From NCBI RefSeq assembly GCF_040649515.1, contig NZ_JBEZFP010000233.1, positions 1-7,196 of the forward strand: a stretch of DNA of 7,196 bases, in the 5' to 3' direction. The stretch comes from Yinghuangia elevatio (GTDB taxonomy: Bacteria; Actinomycetota; Actinomycetes; Streptomycetales; Streptomycetaceae). Both the position numbers and the translations under genes were made by a program. Below, one piece after another: positions 1-4,391 of this stretch (position 1 is its first letter; every line of letters starts with the position of its first letter). The notes under the pieces are model-generated. The model was not told the DNA's origin. It searched no databases and saw only the letters and a list, made by a program, of their open reading frames with translations.

Positions 1-28
1 CCGGAATCCGGGTGGGGCGCCTCGGCGC
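1..28 (-). terminator. possible short hairpins after the 65-aa gene
   Basis: Two small inverted repeats lie just past the stop of the minus-strand gene at 36-233: ccgga-a-tccgg (1-11) and gcgcc-tc-ggcgc (17-28). They could be part of a terminator. The arms are only 5 bp with very short loops and the window starts here, so this is weak evidence in GC-rich DNA. Confidence 0.22.
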
Positions 29-35
29 ATAGGGA

Positions 36-233
36 TCAAACGGCCTGCGACGGCTGGGGAGCCGCGGCGTCGGCCAGGGAAACCGGCCTGATGTAGAGGC
101 TCTCGCCGCGGGCGGCGGCGCGCTTCACGGCCTCGTTGACCGCTTCGACGTCCACAGTCGCCGGTTTGGCGTGTACGTCGGTGGTCTTCTTGCTGTCGTC
201 GGTGCGGGTGAGGTTCGTGATTCGGTAGCGCAT
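36..233 (-). CDS. hypothetical 65-aa protein
   Basis: I do not recognise this small soluble protein. It begins MRYRITNLTRTDD and has no signal peptide, membrane segment or cysteine. The middle (about residues 25-42, VDVEAVNEAVKRAAARG) should form an amphipathic helix, flanked by short strand-like stretches (MRYRITNL and SLYIRPV) and a loose Ala/Pro/Gln tail. The ATG at 233 is chosen because a near-perfect Shine-Dalgarno, AGGAGG, lies 5-6 bases upstream on the minus strand (about 239-245). The frame stays open to an ATG at 302, but that extension would translate the ribosome binding site into a run of Glu codons, which argues against it. The gene diverges from the NYN nuclease gene at 553. Nothing in the sequence shows a function. 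The strong ribosome binding site and a compact secondary-structure pattern make it a believable gene. Confidence 0.72.
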   Translation of the reverse strand: MRYRITNLTRTDDSKKTTDVHAKPATVDVEAVNEAVKRAAARGESLYIRPVSLADAAAPQPSQAV

Positions 234-402
234 ACGCGCCTCCTCTTCTTCCTCGTCTGCGGGACGCGTCGGGGCCGCCCGCGAGGGGCGGCCACCGAAC
301 ACGACATAGCGTATAAATCACCCGGCAAAAGTGCGCGGCGAACAGCGCGATTGCTCCGCGGAAGCCCTTGGACGACCGGGAATCGCGCCTCGCAGCACGG
401 CG

Positions 403-448
403 GGTGACTGGAACAACACCGGTCACAGCCGAGTCATTCCCGTGACCG
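403..448. promoter_or_regulatory. alternating GTGAC/GTCAC half-sites, possible operator
   Basis: Three half-sites occur in alternating orientation: ggtgac (403-408), cggtcac (420-426) and gtgaccg (442-448). The last two form a perfect 7-bp inverted repeat with a 15-bp spacer, centre to centre 22 bp, or about two helical turns. The site lies about 100 bp before the NYN gene start, where an operator would be expected. The TGAC/GTCA cores resemble sites used by several regulator families, including BldD-like proteins (AGTGA...TCAC), but the spacing is not diagnostic and no regulator can be named. Confidence 0.35.
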
Positions 449-513
449 AATGGTTTTCGGAACGCGACCATCGGACCGGTCGGCCACCCGGCCGAGTGGC
501 GCGTGCCCGGTAA

Positions 514-532
514 CCCCGCCAGGAAGGCGGGG
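514..532 (+). promoter_or_regulatory. stem-loop in probable NYN mRNA leader
   Basis: A perfect 7-bp stem, ccccgcc (514-520) paired with ggcgggg (526-532), encloses the loop aggaa. It ends 20 bases before the ATG at 553. The loop and 3' arm together read AGGAAGG, which resembles a Shine-Dalgarno, but it is too far from the ATG to serve it. It may be an mRNA leader structure affecting translation, or a chance GC-rich hairpin. Confidence 0.4.
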
Positions 533-552
533 ACGTAGGACAATACGAATCA

Positions 553-1725
553 ATGGACCCAATGCAGCAGGCCCCCAGGGCGGAGCGTTCCGTGGCGGAT
601 GAGGCGCACGAGACGCACGCGGCTACGCCCGGGCCGGAACCGAGACCTTCGTCAGAACCGGCGTACGGTCGGCCCGCCGACCCCGCAGCCGATCCCGCCC
701 CCGCCCACGCTTCCGGCTCCGACGCCGGGACGCATTCCGCCGCAGCTTCCGGGGCGAACCCCGACGCTCGGGCGCCCGCCGAGGCGACCGGCGGCGCCGG
801 CGGCGCCCAGGACGCCGGGGAGGCGCCCGCGGCGGTCCCCGTGCGTCTGGTCTCCGCGCCCCCGCACGCCGGCACGCACGCGCTGTTCGTCGACGTCGGC
901 TACGTCTACGCCGCGATCGGCCTGCTCGTCGCCGGGACCGCGGAGCGCCGCGCGTTCCGCGTCGACGCCGAGTTCCTGATCAGCTCGCTGATCGACGAGG
1001 CGCGGGCGGTCTTCCCCGAGGGGCGGCTGCTGCGCGTCTACTGGTACGACGGCGCACGCAACCGCGTCCCCACCTTCGAGCAGAAGCAGGTCGCCGAACT
1101 CCCGGACGTGAAGGTCAGGCTCGGCAACCTCAACGCCCACAACCAGCAGAAGGGCGTCGACTCGCTGATCCGCAGCGACCTGGAATCGCTGGCCCGCAAC
1201 CGCGCCATCGAGGACGCGGTGGTGGTGAGCGGCGACGAGGACCTGGTCCTGGCCGTCGAGGCGGCGCAGTCGTACGGCGTGCGCGTGCACTTGTGGGGCA
1301 TCGAGCCGGCGTACGGCATGAACCAGGCCGAGCCGCTGGTGTGGGAGGCCGACGTGACGCGCACCCTGCACCACGACTTCTGCGCGCCGTGCATCTTCCA
1401 GCAGCCCCCGGTCACGGCGACTCCGGCCGCGAATCCGGCGCCGCAGCGCACGACCGGCGGGACGCCGCCCACCTTCGACCAGGTCTGGCGCCTCGGCGGA
1501 AAGATCGCCGAACGCTGGCTCGGCGCGCGCGGCCGCGAGGACATGGCGGGCCTGATGCCCGGACCACGTCTCCCAGAGAACGTCGACAAGGCACTGCTCG
1601 TGGACGCGGAAGGCGAGCTGCAGTTCTCGCTGCGCCCGCACGAGGACCTGCGGCGGGCGCTGCGCAACGGCTTCTGGGACCGGCTGAACCAGGAGTTCGG
1701 CGTGACACCGCACGGCGAGGGCTGA
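553..1725 (+). CDS. NYN domain-containing protein (LabA/DUF88-type putative ribonuclease)
   Basis: This 390-aa protein has three parts. Residues 1-105 are a low-complexity Ala/Pro/Glu/Gly-rich tail with no predicted fold. Residues about 108-272 form a NYN (PIN-like, LabA/DUF88) domain, starting THALFVDVGYVYAAIG. Candidate metal-binding acids are D114 (FVDVGY), D203 and D209 (KGVDSLIRSDL) and D228/D230 (VSGDEDLV), the usual acidic layout of this nuclease fold. Residues about 305-380 form a second conserved-looking helical region (LRRALRNGFWDRLN). Between the two lies a C277-x-x-C280 pair. NYN domains are generally RNA nucleases; substrate and pathway are unknown here, and the protein should be cytosolic. 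Start choice is uncertain. The ATG at 553 has only AGGA 12 bases upstream, whereas an in-frame GTG at 592 has GGAG (582-585) 6 bases upstream. Either start leaves the folded domains intact. The gene is monocistronic by appearance, with a hairpin directly after its stop. Confidence 0.88.
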   Translation: MDPMQQAPRAERSVADEAHETHAATPGPEPRPSSEPAYGRPADPAADPAPAHASGSDAGTHSAAASGANPDARAPAEATGGAGGAQDAGEAPAAVPVRLVSAPPHAGTHALFVDVGYVYAAIGLLVAGTAERRAFRVDAEFLISSLIDEARAVFPEGRLLRVYWYDGARNRVPTFEQKQVAELPDVKVRLGNLNAHNQQKGVDSLIRSDLESLARNRAIEDAVVVSGDEDLVLAVEAAQSYGVRVHLWGIEPAYGMNQAEPLVWEADVTRTLHHDFCAPCIFQQPPVTATPAANPAPQRTTGGTPPTFDQVWRLGGKIAERWLGARGREDMAGLMPGPRLPENVDKALLVDAEGELQFSLRPHEDLRRALRNGFWDRLNQEFGVTPHGEG

Positions 1726-1761
1726 GGCGGCGTCCGCAAGTCCACACCACCGGGCGCCGCC
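1726..1761. terminator. hairpin between convergent NYN and DoxX-like genes
   Basis: An 11-bp stem (1726-1736 with 1751-1761, one G-T wobble) encloses a 14-nt loop and begins on the base after the NYN stop codon. No T-run follows, as is usual in high-GC actinobacteria. Its place between convergent genes suggests it serves both strands. Confidence 0.65.
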
Positions 1762-1777
1762 ATCCGCCGGCTGCCGG

Positions 1778-2161
1778 TCACCCGAAGGATTCGGGGCCGA
1801 AGCGTCCCCAGACCACGAACGCGGCCAACGCGAGGTACACCAGGTCCACCGCCATCAGCGCGAACTCGCGGCGCCGGACGCGGGTCAGCGTCGCACCGGC
1901 CATGATCAGGACCACGCCGAGGGCCGCGAACGGCACCAGGACCGGGGCGATGTCGAGCGCGGCCGGCAGGACGAGGCCTATGGCGGCCAGGACTTCCAGG
2001 GCCCCGATGGTCTTCACGGTGGTGCCGCCGAAGTCGTCGACCCATTTGGAGGAGGCCCCGAAAGCGGCGATCTTCTCCTTCGGCATGGCCACCTTGAGGC
2101 TTCCTCCGGCGGCGTAGGCGGCGGCCAGCAGCCCGGCAACGACCCACAAAGCGATGTTCAT
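1778..2161 (-). CDS. DoxX-like small integral membrane protein
   Basis: This 127-aa protein is mostly hydrophobic with four likely membrane helices, at about residues 3-20, 48-67, 70-92 and 99-118. The loop after helix 1 (AGGSLKVAMPKEK) and the overall size and layout match the DoxX/DoxX-like (DoxX_2) family. Members of this family sit in the cytoplasmic membrane. Some are subunits of quinone oxidoreductases or help in redox homeostasis; most are uncharacterised. The start at 2161 (MNIALWVVAG) is chosen because it begins helix 1 and has GAGGAG on the minus strand about 9-10 bases upstream. The open frame to 2278 would add an Arg-rich, non-membrane extension. The gene lies 121 bp downstream of the hydrolase on the same strand, but a hairpin follows the hydrolase stop, so it may have its own promoter. 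The family call is firm; the biochemical role is not. Confidence 0.85.
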   Translation of the reverse strand: MNIALWVVAGLLAAAYAAGGSLKVAMPKEKIAAFGASSKWVDDFGGTTVKTIGALEVLAAIGLVLPAALDIAPVLVPFAALGVVLIMAGATLTRVRRREFALMAVDLVYLALAAFVVWGRFGPESFG

Positions 2162-2190
2162 GGCTCTTACTCCTCGTCGCGGTGATCGGG

Positions 2191-2230
2191 TGTCACCCCA
2201 CGAGACGAGGCAGCCGGACCGGCTGTGACA
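2191..2230. repeat. nested inverted repeats upstream of DoxX-like gene
   Basis: A compact stem-loop, cagccgg-a-ccggctg (2211-2225), is nested within outer TGTCAC (2191-2196) and GTGACA (2225-2230) arms. It lies 30-70 bp upstream of the DoxX-like start and could be an operator or leader structure. I see no clear -35/-10 pair here. Inverted repeats this short are common in GC-rich DNA. Confidence 0.3.
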
Positions 2231-2254
2231 TCGCCGATGCCCGCCCCCGCGCGC

Positions 2255-2274
2255 GGGACGCGGCGGCGCGTCCC
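2255..2274 (-). terminator. hairpin after the hydrolase gene
   Basis: A perfect 8-bp stem, gggacgcg (2255-2262) with cgcgtccc (2267-2274), encloses the 4-nt loop gcgg and lies 8 bases past the hydrolase stop on the minus strand. It fits an actinobacterial terminator without a U-tract and suggests at least partial transcript separation from the DoxX-like gene. Confidence 0.6.
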
Positions 2275-2282
2275 ACACAGGG

Positions 2283-3161
2283 TCAGTGCACCGCGTCCCA
2301 GAAGTCGGCGAGGCCCTTGGCGGTCGCCTCGGGTTGCTCGGCGTTGGGGGAGTGGTCGGCGCCGTCGACGACGAGATGGCGTACGCCGAGGCGGCGCGCG
2401 GTCTCCGCCTGCCACGTCACCGGCCACGCGTAGTCCCGCGCGCCCGAGAGCACGAGCACCCGCAGCCCGGCGGCGACGCGGGCGGCCAGCTCGTCCGTCA
2501 GGTCGGGTTCGGTACGCAACTGCCGTGCGGTCGCCGCGATCCCGGCCGGCGAATTGGCCAGCCAGCGCTGGTGCAGGTACGCCGCGACGGCCGGGTCCCG
2601 GTGCGGGCGGAGCCCCTGATCCGCATCCAACTGCCGCATGGCGTCCCAGACTTGCTGGAGCGATGCGACGGCCAACGCGTCCTCCAGCATCAGCAGCCGG
2701 GCCGTCTCGGTGTCGCGGACCGCCGCGGGGCCGGTGCTCATCAGGGTCAGGGACGCCAGTCGCGCCGGAGCGTCGAGTGCGGCCGAGCGGGCGACGAGGC
2801 CGCCGAACGAGTGCCCGACCAGGTGGACCGGTTCGCGCGGCGCGAGAGTGTCGAGCACGGCCCAGAGGTCGGCGACGAGTTCGGGGCGGGCGTACGCGTC
2901 GGGGGCGGCGTCCGGACCCGGCGTCTCGTACTGCCCGCGCTGGTCCAGGGCGAACACCCGGTAGCCGCGGCGCGCGAGCGGGTCGAGGACGCCTATGAAG
3001 TCCTCCTTGCCCCCGGTGAACCCGGGCACCAGCAGTCCGGTGCCGACGACCGCCTGCCCGTCGGGCGGGTCCGCCGCCAGGTACGCGAACTCACCCCGCG
3101 CGGTCGTGGCGCGGTGCGCCCGCACGGTCGCGGGCAGGTCGAGGAAGGGCGGAGTGCTCAC
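2283..3161 (-). CDS. alpha/beta hydrolase
   Basis: This 292-aa protein has a complete alpha/beta-hydrolase fold. The oxyanion-hole region is LLVPGFTGGKEDF (about 43-55), followed by FALDQRGQ (70-77). The nucleophile elbow GHSFGG puts Ser118 in place, the acid is probably Asp243 (SGARDYAWP) and the base is His270 (GADHSPN). Residues about 145-225 between strands 6 and 7 should form the helical cap. The family includes esterases, lipases, epoxide and C-C bond hydrolases and haloperoxidase-like enzymes; the sequence alone does not give the substrate. No signal peptide is seen, so it is likely cytosolic. The start is a GTG at 3161 with no good Shine-Dalgarno; a palindrome (3161-3176) overlaps it. 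The gene diverges from the MarR-DDN fusion across a 153-bp region with a palindromic operator, so it is the natural target of that regulator. This regulatory link is inferred from position. Confidence 0.92.
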   Translation of the reverse strand: MSTPPFLDLPATVRAHRATTARGEFAYLAADPPDGQAVVGTGLLVPGFTGGKEDFIGVLDPLARRGYRVFALDQRGQYETPGPDAAPDAYARPELVADLWAVLDTLAPREPVHLVGHSFGGLVARSAALDAPARLASLTLMSTGPAAVRDTETARLLMLEDALAVASLQQVWDAMRQLDADQGLRPHRDPAVAAYLHQRWLANSPAGIAATARQLRTEPDLTDELAARVAAGLRVLVLSGARDYAWPVTWQAETARRLGVRHLVVDGADHSPNAEQPEATAKGLADFWDAVH

Positions 3162-3176
3162 CTACCCGAGGGTAGG
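3161..3176. repeat. palindrome touching the hydrolase start codon
   Basis: The sequence cctaccc-ga-gggtagg has perfect 7-bp arms around 2 bp. Its left end is the base complementary to the G of the hydrolase GTG start (3159-3161). As RNA it could fold to cctacc-ctcg-ggtagg, directly covering the ribosome entry site where no normal Shine-Dalgarno is seen. As DNA it could be a second operator. Confidence 0.5.
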
Positions 3177-3235
3177 CCAGGCCGCCCCGGAGGTGACGGG
3201 CCGAACGTCCTCGGTGTGGCACGTACTGGACGGCC

Positions 3236-3272
3236 ATTACTTATGCGCATAATATTTATCTGCATAAGTAAT
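3236..3272. promoter_or_regulatory. AT-rich double-palindrome operator/promoter between hydrolase and MarR-DDN genes
   Basis: A 37-bp AT-rich island interrupts very GC-rich DNA between the two divergent genes. Its ends are perfect 11-bp inverted repeats, attacttatgc (3236-3246) and gcataagtaat (3262-3272). Inside are two tandem copies of a 12-mer, 15 bp apart: a perfect palindrome TTATGCGCATAA (3241-3252) and TTATCTGCATAA (3256-3267), matching at 10 of 12 positions. AT-rich palindromes of this size are typical MarR-family operators. Likely -10 boxes lie inside it: CATAAT (3248-3253) on the plus strand and TATTAT (3249-3254) read on the minus strand. No clear -35 was found. A regulator bound here would be expected to block both promoters. 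Confidence 0.78.
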
Positions 3273-3314
3273 CTGGTCGAGCTGTCGAGTCCGACCCGAG
3301 CGCGGGGAGAACCC

Positions 3315-4256
3315 ATGGACCACGCCTACGCCGATGCCCTCAACCAGGCCATTCGCCTGCTGAGCCTGCGCCACCGCGCCAGGGCCGCGGAGCTGCTCGC
3401 GCCGCTCGGCCTGCATCCCGGGCAGGAAGTGCTGCTGCTTGCGCTGGCCCGGTCCGGGCCGATGATCCAAGGGCGGCTCGGCGAGGCGCTCGGCATCGAG
3501 CCGCCCAGCGTCACGCTCATGACCCGCAAGCTGGCGACCGCCGGGCACGTCCGCCGCACGCCCGACCCGTCCGACCGGCGCGCCAGCATCGTCGAACTCA
3601 CCGACAGCGGAAAGGCGTTGGCCGCCCAGGTCGACGAGTTGTGGTTCGCCCTCGCGGAGGAGACCGCGGCCGGCGTACCCGCCGAGACGGCGGAGTGGCT
3701 GCCCGACCTCCTCAGGGCGCTGGCCGACAACGTGGACACCAAGCAGGCGCGGCGCGCACGCAACGCCGGCGACGCCCGCGACGGGCGCGGCGACGAGGAC
3801 TACGAACCCAGCGCGCTCGGCTGGGTCCGCACGCACGTCGAGCAGGTCATGAGCACAGGCACGACCGACGGCGTCACCATCAAGGGCAAGCCCACGGTCC
3901 TCATGACCTACCGCGGAGCCAAGACCGGCAAGCTCCGCAAGACCCCGGTGATGCGCGTCGAGCACGAGGGCCGGTACGCCGCCGTCGCCTCCAACGGCGG
4001 CACCGCGACCAACCCGCAGTGGTACGCCACCCTCGCCGTCGAGGCGGTCGTCGGGATTCAGGACGGCCGGGTGACGCGGGAGTACCGGGCGCGCGAGCTG
4101 TCCGGCGACGAGAAGGCGCTGTGGTGGGACCGGGCGGTCGCCGCGTACCCCGACTACGCCGAGTACCAGCGCACCACCGACCGCCGGATCCCGGTCTTCG
4201 TCCTCGAACCGGTCGGCGGAGGCGACGGCGGGGGAGCCGGAGCCGCCGCCGACTGA
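3315..4256 (+). CDS. MarR-family regulator fused to F420/deazaflavin-dependent nitroreductase (DDN) domain
   Basis: This 313-aa two-domain protein starts at ATG 3315, with GGAG (3306-3309) 5 bases upstream. Residues about 1-145 are a MarR winged-helix domain: N-terminal dimerisation helices, helix-turn-helix about 51-77 (RLGEALGIEPPSVTLMTRKL), a wing with the family signature DPSDRRA (84-90), then ELTDSGK and the C-terminal dimer helix. A charged linker (142-162) leads to a DDN-type domain (about 163-299). It starts YEPSALGWV and has RGAKTGKLRKTPVMRV (200-215), the Gly/Lys/Arg-rich motif binding the F420 tail. It continues with NPQWYATL and ends AVAAYPDYAEYQRTTDRRIPVFVLEP, the usual end of free-standing DDN proteins. 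That domain family reduces quinones or nitro compounds with reduced F420. A Gly/Ala tail closes the protein. MarR proteins usually bind small phenolic ligands; here the enzyme domain may sense or remove the ligand. This role and autorepression through the upstream operator are inference. Confidence 0.9.
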   Translation: MDHAYADALNQAIRLLSLRHRARAAELLAPLGLHPGQEVLLLALARSGPMIQGRLGEALGIEPPSVTLMTRKLATAGHVRRTPDPSDRRASIVELTDSGKALAAQVDELWFALAEETAAGVPAETAEWLPDLLRALADNVDTKQARRARNAGDARDGRGDEDYEPSALGWVRTHVEQVMSTGTTDGVTIKGKPTVLMTYRGAKTGKLRKTPVMRVEHEGRYAAVASNGGTATNPQWYATLAVEAVVGIQDGRVTREYRARELSGDEKALWWDRAVAAYPDYAEYQRTTDRRIPVFVLEPVGGGDGGGAGAAAD

Positions 4257-4311
4257 CGCGCCCGACCGACGGCCCCGCCTGAAGCTCCCATTGACGGTCC
4301 CGCACGCACCG

Positions 4312-4350
4312 CGGGCGCGGCCGGGACCTCTCGGTCCCGAACCGCGCCCG
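4312..4350. terminator. large bidirectional hairpin between convergent fusion gene and helicase
   Basis: The outer 9-bp arms are 4312-4320 and 4342-4350, and the inner 7-bp arms are cgggacc (4322-4328) and ggtcccg (4333-4339). The loop is tctc, and one small internal loop (1 base against 2) separates the arms. It lies 55 bases past the MarR-DDN stop and 41 bases past the helicase stop, so it can terminate both. Confidence 0.78.
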
Positions 4351-4391
4351 GCGGGGTGGATCGTTCTGCGTTGCCTTTGCGGCGGTGTGGG

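Larger units (their letters stand above)
234..552. other. divergent intergenic region upstream of 65-aa gene and NYN gene
   Basis: This 319-bp gap separates two divergent genes and should contain both promoters. The only AT-rich patch is near 306-331 (including tagcgtataaatcac). It is a plausible minus-strand promoter area for the 65-aa gene, with TATACGCTAT read on that strand, but no convincing -35 box accompanies it. The plus-strand half holds GTGAC/GTCAC half-sites (403-448) and a strong hairpin (514-532), listed separately. A small ccgaa-tggtt-ttcgg hairpin lies at 446-460. Short plus-strand ORFs here have no ribosome binding site and were not called. Confidence 0.5.

Noticed and set aside
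474..500. Palindromes gaccggtc and cggcc-accc-ggccg upstream of the NYN gene.
   Set aside because: They are short, purely GC-rich and of a kind expected often by chance at this base composition.
652..1713. Minus-strand 353-aa open frame antisense to the NYN gene.
   Set aside because: It is a GC-rich shadow frame. The plus strand encodes the recognisable NYN domain with the correct codon bias.
2286..3314. The MarR-DDN reading frame stays open far upstream, giving an apparent 656-aa protein.
   Set aside because: The extra 343 residues lie antisense to the hydrolase and cross the AT-rich operator. A good ribosome binding site and the MarR N-terminus are at 3315.
2283..4256. Toxin-antitoxin or phage-defence interpretation of the hydrolase/MarR locus.
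   Set aside because: The genes encode a standard hydrolase and a MarR-reductase fusion. No toxin, nuclease or defence domain is present in this part.
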